Below are positions 51,326 through 60,234 of a stretch of 64,000 nt of DNA, piece by piece. Source of the stretch: Bradyrhizobium rifense (GTDB lineage: Bacteria; Pseudomonadota; Alphaproteobacteria; Rhizobiales; Xanthobacteraceae); contig NZ_VSSS01000014.1 in NCBI RefSeq assembly GCF_008123425.1, positions 124,001 to 188,000 of the forward strand. Reading direction: 5' to 3'. The position numbers and the translations under genes were made by a program. The notes under the pieces were generated by a model. It was not told where the DNA came from, ran no database searches, and was given only the letters and a program-made list of their open reading frames with translations. Within the stretch, counting starts at the first letter, position 1, and every line of letters starts with the position of its first letter.

Positions 51326-51330
51326 ACGCG

Positions 51331-51990
51331 ATGCAATTCCAGCTGCCGTATTCAGGACTCCAATGGTCGGATCTACCGTATGTCCTCTTGGGCGTCTGGA
51401 ATACCCTCATCCTCACACTTGCCGCCGCTACGTTCGGTACCTTGATTGGCGTCGTGATCGGCTGGCTGAGGCAAGACGTGCCGGTCGCGCGGGTTGTTCT
51501 TGCACCCTACGTTGACGTAACCCGCAGCGTTCCGTTGATAATCCAGTTCATTCTGGTCAATAGTTCCTTCGCGCTGGCTGGCATTCCGCTGGAGCCACTG
51601 TGGGTTGGGGTCATTGTCCTCAGTCTCTACATGGGTGTTCTGACCTCCGAACTGGTCAGAGCCGGGCTTGGCGCTGTGCGGTTTCAGTTGAAGTGGGCGA
51701 GTAGATCGCTCGGCATGAGCTATTGGCAGGAGCTTCGCTATGTCTCCGCTCCACTCGCTCTTCGAACTTTCTTCCCTGGTTGGATTGGGACTGTCATAGC
51801 GCTGACGAAGGATACGGCTCTGGTCAGTGTCGTCGGGTACGTCGAGCTTCTGCGCGCATCGCAAGTCTTGATCAATCGTACGAACGAAGCACTTCTCGTG
51901 CTCGCCGGTACCGGGCTGTTCTACTTCGCCATTTGCTACCCTATCTCACTTTACAGCCGTAGGCTCGAAAGGACCTTCCAGCATGATTGA
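51331..51990 (+). CDS. Polar amino-acid ABC transporter permease
   Basis: A 219-residue HisQ-type permease with LLGVWNTLILTLAAATFG, and the coupling loop LGAVRFQLKWASRSLGMSYWQELRYVSAPLALR. The start follows GGAGGTGAACGCG. It overlaps the ATPase gene by 8 bp. Confidence 0.88.
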   Translation: MQFQLPYSGLQWSDLPYVLLGVWNTLILTLAAATFGTLIGVVIGWLRQDVPVARVVLAPYVDVTRSVPLIIQFILVNSSFALAGIPLEPLWVGVIVLSLYMGVLTSELVRAGLGAVRFQLKWASRSLGMSYWQELRYVSAPLALRTFFPGWIGTVIALTKDTALVSVVGYVELLRASQVLINRTNEALLVLAGTGLFYFAICYPISLYSRRLERTFQHD

Positions 51991-52708
51991 GATTGAGAAC
52001 GTGCGCAAATCGTTCGGTACGCTGGAGGTGCTCAAGGGCATCAACCTGTCGATCGAAAAAGGCGAAGTGCTGTGTCTCATCGGCGGCAGCGGGTCTGGAA
52101 AGTCGACGCTGCTGCAGTGTATCAACGGTCTTCAATCGATCCAGGGTGGTAACATCATCGTCGACGGAACCAACGTGCACGCCCGAGATACAAATCTGAA
52201 CACCCTCAGGCAGAAGCTTGGGATTGTTTTCCAACAGTACAATGCTTTTCCTCATCTCACGGCTCTTGAGAACGTCGCGTTGGCGCCGCGCGTCGTAAAG
52301 AAGCAGTCACGCCGCGATGCGCTCGATTTGGCTCGCGAGCATCTGGACTATGTTGGGCTGGGCAGCAAAGCGGATATGAAGCCGTCCGGGCTTTCGGGCG
52401 GGCAGCAACAACGGTTGGCCATTGCTCGAGCCTTGGCGATGAAGCCTGCTTACATGCTGTTCGACGAGGTAACATCGGCGCTGGATCCAGAACTCGTGGG
52501 CGAAGTCTTGGATACTCTACGCAAGCTCAAAGAGAGCGGGATGACCATGATCGTCGTCACCCACGACGTGGCCTTTGCTCGTGAATCCGGTGACCGCGTC
52601 GCGTTCTTCGACCAGGGGGTGATTTGCGAGTTAGGACCTGCGCGCCAGGTGATCAATGATCCGAAGGAAGAGCGGACCCGCCAGTTCCTGCAGCGCGTGC
52701 TACATTAA
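51983..52708 (+). CDS. Polar amino-acid ABC transporter ATP-binding protein
   Basis: A 241-residue GlnQ/HisP-type ATPase. Walker A is GGSGSGKST, the Q-loop QYNAFPHLTALENVALAP, the signature LSGGQQQRLAIARALA and Walker B MLFDEVTSALDPELV. Completes the importer that begins at 49771. Confidence 0.92.
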   Translation: MIEIENVRKSFGTLEVLKGINLSIEKGEVLCLIGGSGSGKSTLLQCINGLQSIQGGNIIVDGTNVHARDTNLNTLRQKLGIVFQQYNAFPHLTALENVALAPRVVKKQSRRDALDLAREHLDYVGLGSKADMKPSGLSGGQQQRLAIARALAMKPAYMLFDEVTSALDPELVGEVLDTLRKLKESGMTMIVVTHDVAFARESGDRVAFFDQGVICELGPARQVINDPKEERTRQFLQRVLH

Positions 52709-52787
52709 ACCAAAGCCGAAGGACTAAGATGCGCCCCGACGTGGGCTGGTCGCGTGAAGCAACCAGGCGTGGTGCCGAACGCCTTAT

Positions 52788-53462
52788 TCAGGCTGATATC
52801 GAGGACGGCAACTTCGCGGCATCCAAGATATGTTTTCGGAGGTAGTCGACGGCGGTCGGATTTCGTTCCGTGCACAGGCTCAGAAGGTCGCGGTGCTCTC
52901 GCTCGGCTGCGGCGACCGCGCCGGTCATCACGAGTTGAACCCGAATGAAACGCTCGACTTGAATATTGATCCCTTCGAGAACTGATAGCGTCTCTGGCCT
53001 GTTCGCGGGTAAATACAGGCTCCTATGAAACTGCCAGTTCAACTTACCCCATTCGGCCGTGTCCCGGCGTTGATACGCGCCCTCGAGCTGGTTTAGGAAA
53101 TCCTGAGCCGCGGCAGCATCTGAAGGACCGAAGTGCGGTAGTGCGCGTGCAAGAATGTCGCATTCGAGTAGAGCTCGCAGATCGAAGAGCTCGCTGACTT
53201 TTTCCTTCTTCATGGAGGTCACGATCGCGCCCTTGTGGGTCTTAAGCGCGACTAAGCCCTGCCCCTCCAGTTGCCGAAGCGCTTCGCGCACGGGCATGCG
53301 GCTCACTTCGTATTCCTCCGCAATGGCCTCTTGAACGATCGGGTCGCCGTCCTTGAACTCGCCGTTGAGAATTCTCTCGCGCAGCTCAACGGCGATCGCA
53401 TCGGGCAAACTCTGTCGAGCGATAGGATTCACCGATCGCGCTTCGCGGGTAGTCACTTTCAT
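52788..53462 (-). CDS. GntR-family (FCD) regulator, likely controls the hydroxyproline genes
   Basis: A 224-residue FadR/VanR-type GntR protein. The winged helix includes LPDAIAVELRERILNGEF and YEVSRMPVREALRQLEGQGLV. The FCD effector domain (about 85-210) has FDLRALLECDIL and the metal-site histidines in QFHRSLY and EHRDLL. ATG at 53462 follows GGAAGGT; a longer frame to 53618 overlaps the operator. It lies between the ABC and deaminase genes, and copies of one motif lie upstream of all its likely targets. Confidence 0.87.
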   Translation of the reverse strand: MKVTTREARSVNPIARQSLPDAIAVELRERILNGEFKDGDPIVQEAIAEEYEVSRMPVREALRQLEGQGLVALKTHKGAIVTSMKKEKVSELFDLRALLECDILARALPHFGPSDAAAAQDFLNQLEGAYQRRDTAEWGKLNWQFHRSLYLPANRPETLSVLEGINIQVERFIRVQLVMTGAVAAAEREHRDLLSLCTERNPTAVDYLRKHILDAAKLPSSISA

Positions 53463-53589
53463 TACCTTCCGTTCTGAGCCCTCGCTGGCTGAATCCAAAA
53501 AACAGGATCCATGGCCGCTTTCGGAATCACTGCCGTGAAACCTTAGCCCACCTCGTCGTTGGAAGGAAGTAGACATGTAATATAAACTA

Positions 53590-53605
53590 CTGTAGATTGG
53601 ATCCA
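53590..53605. promoter_or_regulatory. GntR-like operator copy upstream of the deaminase gene
   Basis: CTGTAGATTGGATCCA at 53590-53605 repeats the motif of 49575 with one change in the first base. It lies 28 bp upstream of the deaminase start and 128 bp upstream of the divergent GntR start. It could serve both promoters. Confidence 0.65.
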
Positions 53606-53632
53606 GTTGGCCTGTCACAGGAGATGGATCTC

Positions 53633-54544
53633 ATGACGAAGAAATGGACCGGCGTTTTTCCGGCGGTCACCACCAAAATGACCCAAGATGGCAACGTGGA
53701 TCTAACGGCTACTCAGTCCAGCATCCACAGACTGATCAAGGCTGGGGTTTCAGGCGTGATCGTTCTGCCAATGCTTGGCGAAAATGCATCGCTTACGCTC
53801 GCTGAACGAGAATCGGTTATCCGCGCGGCCGCCGAGGTGACGAAAGGTAAAGTGCCTCTCCTGTCCGGCCTGGCTGAAACGAATCTGAGCGCCGCCAAGG
53901 CCAATGCAAAGTTGTATGAGACGGTCGGCGCGCAGGGGCTGATGGTCTTCCCAAGCCTCGGCTACAAAACGGACGATCGCGAGACGGCGGAGTGGTACAA
54001 GGGCATCGCCAGCGCCTCGTCGTTGCCCATCATGATCTACAACAACCCGATCACCTACGGGGTTGATGTAACGCCGGCCGTATTGAAACAGCTCGTCGAT
54101 ACGCCTGAGATCGTATGCGTGAAGGAAGAGACCGGCGACATCCGTCGCGTCACTGATACGTACATCGAACTCGGCGATCGATTCAGCGTTTTCTGCGGCG
54201 TCGATGATCTCATTGTCGAAAGTTCCGCGCTTGGAGTGACGGGCTGGGTATCCGGCATGACGAACGTCTGGCCGGCTGAATGTGTCGAGATCTTTAGCTT
54301 GTGCGCTCAGGAGAAATTCGCAGAAGCGCGGAAGCTCTACCACATTCTGACGCCGTCCTTCCATCTCGATACTCACGTGAAGCTGGTCCAGTACATCAAG
54401 CTCGCCGAGAACCTTGTCTACGGCGCTCCCGAATGGACGCGCGCCCCTCGGATGCCGCTGGTTGGCCCCGAACGTGAACACGTCGTCACCACCGTGAACG
54501 CAGCGATCACTGCTCTGGATCGCCGCGACCGGAAGGCTGCTTGA
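53633..54544 (+). CDS. DapA-family Delta1-pyrroline-4-hydroxy-2-carboxylate deaminase
   Basis: A 303-residue class I aldolase-fold enzyme of the dihydrodipicolinate synthase family. Schiff-base Lys is K164 in EIVCVKEETGD and catalytic Tyr is Y136 in MIYNNPITYG. In hydroxyproline operons this family member converts Pyr4H2C to alpha-ketoglutarate semialdehyde and ammonia, which the next gene oxidises. KDG or glucarate dehydratases are the alternatives on sequence alone. Start chosen at the ATG 10 bases after CAGGAG. Confidence 0.83.
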   Translation: MTKKWTGVFPAVTTKMTQDGNVDLTATQSSIHRLIKAGVSGVIVLPMLGENASLTLAERESVIRAAAEVTKGKVPLLSGLAETNLSAAKANAKLYETVGAQGLMVFPSLGYKTDDRETAEWYKGIASASSLPIMIYNNPITYGVDVTPAVLKQLVDTPEIVCVKEETGDIRRVTDTYIELGDRFSVFCGVDDLIVESSALGVTGWVSGMTNVWPAECVEIFSLCAQEKFAEARKLYHILTPSFHLDTHVKLVQYIKLAENLVYGAPEWTRAPRMPLVGPEREHVVTTVNAAITALDRRDRKAA

Positions 54545-54567
54545 TTCCTTCAGCTTCTGATTATTCT

Positions 54568-54592
54568 CAGGCCCCGACAGTGTCGGGGCCTG
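54568..54592. terminator. Perfect 11-bp stem-loop after the deaminase gene
   Basis: Arms CAGGCCCCGAC (54568-54578) and GTCGGGGCCTG (54582-54592) with a 3-base loop, 23 bp past the stop. No T-run follows on the plus strand, so the next gene may still be partly co-transcribed. Confidence 0.65.
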
Positions 54593-54758
54593 CGTGCGAT
54601 CGGTGAGTTGGTAGATTTGGGAGAGGCAAACTGGCGCAGCGGTTGCCGCCTCAATCAAACAATCCTCCCGGCACTGATCGAATCAGCCGTCCAGCTAGTG
54701 GATGTCAGTGACTGTGGATGGGCCTTCCGCAGACATTTCGTACTGGAGCGTTGTTGAC

Positions 54759-56330
54759 ATGATGATCTCTGGAAATCTCTTGATCGGCGGCAGCGCAAGG
54801 CGCGGCAATAACGGTGCGTTCTTTGGCTTGGATGCGGCTACCGGCGAGCCGCTGGAGGGATCGTTTGGCGGCGCGACGATTGCGGACCTGGAAGACGCAG
54901 CGGCCCTGGCTTGGCAGGCCTTCGGGATCTATCGGCAAACCTCGCTTCACTTGAGAAGCCGTTTTCTTTCGAAGATCGCAGACGAGATCGCGGAGCTTGG
55001 CGAAGACTTAATCTCGCGTTGCATGGCGGAAACCGGGCTGCCCCGAGCCAGAGTCGAAAGCGAAAGGGCGCGAACGGTTGGCCAACTCCGGCTCTTTGCG
55101 GCGGTCGTTCGTGACGGGTCATTTTTAGAGGCGCGTATTGATCCGGGCCAGCCTGACCGCAAACCGTCTCCGCGGCCGGATTTGAGACTCATGAAGGCGC
55201 CACTCGGACCCGTAGCAGTCTTTGGAGCGTCCAATTTCCCGCTCGCATTTTCAGTGGCGGGAGGTGATACGTCGTCGGCCTTGGCGGCCGGCTGCCCCGT
55301 GATCGTCAAAGCACATTCTGCTCATCCCGGTACCTCTGAACTGGTCGGCCTGGCGGTGCGACGCGCGGTCCAAGCCTGCGATCTTCCTGAGGGAGTCTTT
55401 TCCCTCTTATACGATAGCGGCAACGACATCAGTCAGGCGCTTGTCGCCCATCCCAAAATTTGTGCCGTCGGCTTTACCGGATCGCGTAGCGGCGGGAAGG
55501 CTTTCATGAAGATTGCGGCCGCTCGCAATCAGCCCATTCCGGTTTATGCCGAGATGAGTTCTATCAATCCCGTGATCCTTTTCCCCGTTGCCTTGGCTCG
55601 ACGAGGGGCCGCAATCGGGCGGGCCTTCGCAAGTTCGCTCACACTTGGGGCAGGTCAATTCTGCACGAGTCCGGGATTGATCTTGGCCGAACAAGGCAAC
55701 GGACTTGAAGAGTTTATCCGCGGCGCTAAAGACGCATTGTCCGGGATTCCCGCCGCGACGATGCTCACCGATAGAATCCGCAAGAGCTACGGCGCGGCTG
55801 TCGAGCAGCGCGCTGGTCGCCGTGGTGTCGAACTGCTCGCCCAAGGATTGCCTGCATCGGGACGGGCGGCTCAGTCGGTCATTTTTTCCACCGATGCGAG
55901 AACTTTCCTGGCAGGCGTCGATCTGCATGACGAAATCTTCGGGGCGGCATCGCTCGTCGTTCGCTGTACCGATCAAAACGAGCTTGAAAAGGTCGTTCAT
56001 AGCCTTGAGGGGCAATTGACGATCGCGATCCATATCGATCCCGAGGACCACGATTCCGCGCGAAAGATGCTCCCGGCGCTTGAAGGGCTGGCAGGCCGAA
56101 TACTCGTGAACGGGTTTGGCACCGGGGTCGAGGTCGCTCACGCGATGGTCCACGGGGGACCTTATCCCGCCACATCGGACGGACGCTCCACCTCTGTTGG
56201 TTCACTCGCGATCGAGCGCTTCCTTCGACCGATCTGCTACCAAGACACCCCGGACGATCTGCTGCCTCAAGTGTTGAGGGATCGGAATCCTGAATCCGTC
56301 CGTCGAATGGAAAACGGCATATTCGTTTGA
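54759..56330 (+). CDS. Alpha-ketoglutarate semialdehyde dehydrogenase (ALDH family)
   Basis: About 523 residues, the usual length for KGSADH. Landmarks are [36 protein letters not shown]-binding region, [21 protein letters not shown] (general base Glu) and [10 protein letters not shown] (catalytic Cys). The last pathway step makes alpha-ketoglutarate. The start at 54759 (or 54762) matches family N-termini ([11 protein letters not shown]) and has GGAG upstream; an ATG at 54702 would add 19 unaligned residues. Confidence 0.87.
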   Translation: MMISGNLLIGGSARRGNNGAFFGLDAATGEPLEGSFGGATIADLEDAAALAWQAFGIYRQTSLHLRSRFLSKIADEIAELGEDLISRCMAETGLPRARVESERARTVGQLRLFAAVVRDGSFLEARIDPGQPDRKPSPRPDLRLMKAPLGPVAVFGASNFPLAFSVAGGDTSSALAAGCPVIVKAHSAHPGTSELVGLAVRRAVQACDLPEGVFSLLYDSGNDISQALVAHPKICAVGFTGSRSGGKAFMKIAAARNQPIPVYAEMSSINPVILFPVALARRGAAIGRAFASSLTLGAGQFCTSPGLILAEQGNGLEEFIRGAKDALSGIPAATMLTDRIRKSYGAAVEQRAGRRGVELLAQGLPASGRAAQSVIFSTDARTFLAGVDLHDEIFGAASLVVRCTDQNELEKVVHSLEGQLTIAIHIDPEDHDSARKMLPALEGLAGRILVNGFGTGVEVAHAMVHGGPYPATSDGRSTSVGSLAIERFLRPICYQDTPDDLLPQVLRDRNPESVRRMENGIFV

Positions 56331-56370
56331 AAAAAGGTTGGATTCCGTCTTTTGTCTTAGGAGAGGCATC

Positions 56371-57341
56371 ATGTCTTGGTCAACGCGTGGCGCGCTCGCT
56401 GCGCTCGTAGGTTTTGCTCTGGGTATCCCAACCGTCGCATTCGCCCAAGTCGAGCTGAAGCTCGGGCACGTGCTCACGTCGGACAGCCACTATCACGCGG
56501 CGGCCGTAGCCTTCGCTGAAGCCCTCAAGTCTAAGACGGCGGGGAAAGTGGTCGTGAAAATCTTCCCGCAGGGGCAGCTTGGAGGCGAAGTACAGGAGGT
56601 CCAGGCATTGCGCATGGGTACGCAGGACGTGCTCGTGACAAGTCAGGCCGCGGTCGTCAACACGATCAAGGAGTGGCAGATTTTCGACGTGCCCTATCTC
56701 TTCGACTCCGTCGATCAGGCAAATAGGGCACTACGCAGTGAGACCGGACGTAAGCTCCTCGACCTCGTCGATCGTCAGGGCATGGTGGGGTTGTCGTGGC
56801 TTTCGTCTCAGCGAAGAAGCCTGTCATGAAGCTTGAGGATCTGGATGGGTTCAAGATTCGCGTCATACAGAGCCCGGGGTTCGTCAAAGCTTACAAGACG
56901 CTCGGAGCGAATCCGGTGCCGCTGCCGTATGGCCAACTGTACCTCGCCCTTCAGCAAGGGGTCGTGGATGGGGCCGAAAGCTCCCCTGAGCTCATGATCC
57001 AGGACAAGTTCGCGGAGGTTTCCAAACACTTTGTCCTGTCACACGTAAATCACATGCCGGTCGCCCTGCTGATGTCCAAGGCGGCATTTGCCAAGTTCGA
57101 CCCGCAGACACAGGCCGCGATCCGTGATGCTGCGCTGGAAGCCTCTGCGGTGCACGAGTCCTCTTATCATAGGCAGTACGACGAGGCTCTTGCGGAACTA
57201 AAGAAGCGCGGTCTCGAAGTCTCTGTACCCGCAGACCTAAAGGAGTGGCAGGCGGCAACTGAAGCGGCGGGCCGGGAGATCGTAGCCGACACGCCTGACG
57301 GCGCAACCTGGCTGGCGGGGCTCCAAGGCGCCAAAAAATAA
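56371..57341 (+). pseudogene. dctP: TRAP transporter binding protein DctP, frameshifted
   Basis: Two frames make one DctP homologue. The first (56371 to about 56812) has a Sec signal and LKLGHVLTSDSHYHAAAVAFAEALK, and reaches GMVGLSWLSSQ. The second starts out of frame with AKKPVMKLEDLDGFKIRVIQSPG and continues to 57341. Family members need about six more residues at the join (SSQ-ERNLFT-AKK), so a small deletion of 3n+1 or 3n+2 bases near 56806-56815 is likely. The protein is probably non-functional unless it is a sequence error. DctQ and DctM are intact. Confidence 0.82.
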
Positions 57342-57886
57342 TGAGCGAAGCAGTAGGATCGGCGGCTATGGCAACGTTCAAGGCGATCATCCTCCGCGTG
57401 GACCGGGCGCTGCTCACCCTCAATCTCGCTCTCGGCGGCACGGTACTCTTTGCGATACTGTGCATCGCGGCACTAGGGGTTCTGTTCCGCTTTGCGTTGC
57501 ATGCCGCTCTGCCATGGGCCGAGGAAGCGAACATGTATCTGTTCGTTTGGTTGACTTGTCTCGGGGCGTCGGTCGCATTTCGACAGCGGTCGCACCCTCA
57601 AGTGGATGCCCTTGTCGTTTTCGGTCCGTCCTGGATCGCATCCATATCGAGCTGGCTGTCACCCCTCGCGCTTATGGCTCTTAGTCTGATTTTTCTGATC
57701 TACGGCGGTCGCCTGGTGGAGTTTATTGGCGAAGAGACCGGCTCGGCGATTCCGCTCTCGATGGCTTATCCGTATGCCTCGATTCCCTATGCGGGGGCCT
57801 GCATGGTCATTCATGCCGTTGCTTTGGTTGTTGAGGGCACTCCGGCAACGTCATCGGCTGCAGTCGACGCTAGAGAAATCGCATGA
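57341..57886 (+). CDS. dctQ: TRAP transporter small permease (DctQ)
   Basis: A 181-residue four-helix DctQ protein with LPWAEEANMYLFVWLTCLGASVAFRQRSHPQVD, the family landmark (WxEE...Fx(W)...G). It overlaps the DctP stop by TAATG and the DctM start by ATGA, so all three are translationally coupled. Confidence 0.88.
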   Translation: MSEAVGSAAMATFKAIILRVDRALLTLNLALGGTVLFAILCIAALGVLFRFALHAALPWAEEANMYLFVWLTCLGASVAFRQRSHPQVDALVVFGPSWIASISSWLSPLALMALSLIFLIYGGRLVEFIGEETGSAIPLSMAYPYASIPYAGACMVIHAVALVVEGTPATSSAAVDAREIA

Positions 57887-59148
57887 TTCCGCTATTTGTC
57901 GCGCTGGCGCTGTTGGCATTTGGAGTTCCCGTAGCGCTTTGCCTTGGCCTAGCTGGTACTCTCGCGCTCTGGCTTGGCGGAGTGAACCTCCTCGTCGTCC
58001 CGCAGCAATTCTTTTCCAATCTGGCGAGCTACAATTTGCTCGCCATACCCTTTTTTATGTTGACGGGTGCGGTTATGGAGCACGCGGGCATGTCGCGGCG
58101 CCTGATCGACTTCGCCCAGGCACTTGTGGGATGGATGCGCGGTGCCATGGGACACGTCACGATCGTGGCTAGCATGTTCTTCGCCGATATTTCAGGCTCG
58201 GCGACGGCCGATACGGCCGCAATCGGATCAATCATGATTCCGGGGATGCAAAGTAAGGGCTATTCGGCCGCATTTGCGACCGCGCTTCAGTCCGCAGCCG
58301 GTTCGCTTGGTCTCCTGTTTCCGCCGGCGATGTGCATGATCGTCTACGCCTATACCGCAAACGTATCGGTCGCGCATATGTTCATGGCGAGCCTTGTGCC
58401 CGGACTACTCGTCGTCGCCTCTTTCATGATGGTCAACCATGCCGTGGCGGTGCGGCGAGGCTATCTCGCGGTGGAAAGCTTCTCGGCGGTGCGGCTGGCG
58501 CGAACCTTCGTACGTGCTATCTGGTCTCTTGGAGCCACTCTCGTCGTACTAGGGGGCATTTTATTCGGCGTATTCACGCCCGTTGAGGCCGGTGTCATCG
58601 CGGCAATCTATGTGATCTTAGTGGGGACGCTCGTGCACCGCGAGCTGCGCCTGTCGCACTTACCGCGTGTCCTCGCTGCGACTTCAGTGAACACGGCCAG
58701 AGTCGCTTTCCTTCTGGGCGTCGCCTTCATCGTCGGAAGATATCTCACCGAGATGGAGGTACCCCACAAAGTTGCTGCGCTGTTCTCGGCGTGGACGAAC
58801 TCGCGCCTGATCTTTCTGCTCTTGGTAAATCTTTTTTTCATCGTGATGCACACGGCCCTTGAGACAATTTCCAGCATTGTTGTGATTGTGCCGGTATTCA
58901 TGCCACTCGCCCTTCAGCTCGGCGTAGATCCGGTGGCATTCGGGGTCGTGTTGCTAATAAATTCTGCTATCGGCATAAACCTGCCGCCCGTCGGCTTCTG
59001 CCTCTATACTGCCTGCTCCATTAGCGGCGTTCGCCTCGAACAAGCGACGCGCGCGATCTTACCTTTCATCGGCGTCCTATTGATTGACTTGGCGCTGGTC
59101 TCGATCTTTCCCGAGATCGCGCTCATGCTCCCGAACCGGATGCACTAA
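57883..59148 (+). CDS. dctM: TRAP transporter large permease (DctM)
   Basis: A 421-residue DctM protein with about twelve helices. Landmarks are LAIPFFMLTGAVMEHAGMSRRLIDFA, FADISGSATADTAAIGSIMIPGM and FTPVEAGVIAAIYVI. The partner binding protein is frameshifted, so uptake by this TRAP system may be lost, leaving the ABC importer. Last gene of the deaminase-dehydrogenase-TRAP group. Confidence 0.9.
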   Translation: MIPLFVALALLAFGVPVALCLGLAGTLALWLGGVNLLVVPQQFFSNLASYNLLAIPFFMLTGAVMEHAGMSRRLIDFAQALVGWMRGAMGHVTIVASMFFADISGSATADTAAIGSIMIPGMQSKGYSAAFATALQSAAGSLGLLFPPAMCMIVYAYTANVSVAHMFMASLVPGLLVVASFMMVNHAVAVRRGYLAVESFSAVRLARTFVRAIWSLGATLVVLGGILFGVFTPVEAGVIAAIYVILVGTLVHRELRLSHLPRVLAATSVNTARVAFLLGVAFIVGRYLTEMEVPHKVAALFSAWTNSRLIFLLLVNLFFIVMHTALETISSIVVIVPVFMPLALQLGVDPVAFGVVLLINSAIGINLPPVGFCLYTACSISGVRLEQATRAILPFIGVLLIDLALVSIFPEIALMLPNRMH

Positions 59149-59228
59149 AGGGCACAATCGGCTTCGTTGCCAAATTCACACGACAATTATGTGCCGTGCT
59201 TCGCCCGACTCGCCTCAGATTGGCGTCG

Positions 59229-59260
59229 TTTCGACAAGTTAAAGAATCAGCTTGTCGAAA
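59229..59260. repeat. 10-bp inverted repeat TTTCGACAAG/CTTGTCGAAA
   Basis: A perfect palindrome with a 12-bp spacer lies 80 bp past dctM. Its right arm extends to AGCTTGTCGAA-type sequence that recurs at 59757-59777 (AGCTTGTCGAAGTGACTCA versus AGCTTGTCGAAATGTCTCA). The two copies flank the AhpD remnant. It may be an operator or an insertion scar. Confidence 0.45.
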
Positions 59261-59271
59261 TGTCTCATTCA

Positions 59272-59746
59272 GCATTCCGTGACCGCCGCAGACCACTCGG
59301 TCAAACGTCTAGATCGGTCTTGTTGAGCGGTTTTCCAGGTGGTATCGGTAACGTTTCCCGAATTGGCAGCCGCCTTCCCGACCAGGCCGGCGAGCGAGTT
59401 GATCTTGGGGTCGCTGTCGGCTTGCCCGTCTGGAGGGCGGTGACCTGCTCTTCGGTCCAGCCGTTCATTTGTGCGAGCCGACCGGCGATGCGAATCATGT
59501 AGCCGTTGCCGACGCCGGCCGCGGACGCGAGAGTCAGGGCCGCACCGACTTTCGGGTCGAAAGTGCCGTGCTCGGTCAGCACCGCGCGCAGCGACGAGTA
59601 CGCCGTGAGGACCGCCGGAGAATGCGCCATCTGGGCATGGAGGTTTGCGGCGCGCCCGCCCGGAGTGGACAGGACGATCTTTTGCAGGAGCGGACGCGAT
59701 GCAGCGGGTGCGTCCTCGACGCGCGGCGCTATGGCTGGGCGTCGAA
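59272..59746 (-). pseudogene. AhpD/carboxymuconolactone-decarboxylase-like remnant
   Basis: The minus strand encodes LQKIVLSTPGGRAANLHAQM, HSPAVLTAYSSLRAVLTEHG and NGWTEEQVTALQTGK, typical of AhpD-like proteins. One base is missing near 59420-59423, after which the second frame continues with DPKINSLAGLVGKAAANSGNV. The C-terminal part is cut off, and the proper start is blocked by a stop at 59749. It is a degraded gene, with no intact copy in the window. Confidence 0.65.
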
Positions 59747-59830
59747 ATCATAGAGTAGCTTGTCGAAGTGACTCAGTTGGCAAATCCTCGGCCCTCATTC
59801 GCCTGGAACAGATTTGTTGGGTAGCTATTC

Positions 59831-60190
59831 ATGAATAGGGAGATGACAGTGTCAGTCTCGCCAATCAGCTCCTTGACTGTGGCCCGCCGCAGTTTATTGA
59901 CGGGAGGGCTGGGGACGATCTTCGCGAAATCGATGTGGGGACGATCTCTCGCCGCCGCGGATACCGATACCGCGTCTGATCCGAGCGCTCATCTGGCCGC
60001 CATAAACGAGCTTGCGCAGGCGGGGACGGAGGAGGGGCAGCCCTACGCTCTCCTGGCCAAGCTCGACCGTGCGTTGGAGCGGGCAGTTGGACATAAGCTG
60101 TTCACCGTTCTCGTCTTGAACGAGGAGGTGGGGCAGAACCAGCGCTACTATTCAAACCAACCGAAGGACTATCCGGTCGGCGGTAGCAAG
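59831..60190 (+). pseudogene. Truncated Tat-signal GAF-domain gene
   Basis: Starts MNREMTVSVSPISSLTVARR with a twin-arginine-like leader (ARRSLLTGGLG), then LAKLDRALERAVGHKLFTVLVL and RYYSNQPKDYPVGGSK, which align with the GAF protein at 43261-43752. After about residue 120 the frame no longer matches and runs antisense into the tetR gene. The second half of the GAF domain is missing. I infer a deletion or insertion joining a GAF gene to the 3' end of tetR. Confidence 0.65.
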
Positions 60191-60234
60191 CAATGGAAAT
60201 CGCTCACGGAGCGAAGCCGACATTGGGCCGGATA

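Noticed and set aside
54610-54625. GTAGATTTGGGAG as a fifth GntR site
   Set aside because: Loses the GGATCCA half and any palindrome.
53750-54658. Minus-strand open frame of about 300 codons opposite the deaminase
   Set aside because: No recognisable family, and the plus strand has Schiff-base Lys and Tyr in the right places.
60150-60170. TATTCAAACCAACCGAAGG as a seventh XylS-like half-site
   Set aside because: It matches only the TATTCAAA part, lacks a partner at 20 bp and lies inside the GAF remnant coding frame.
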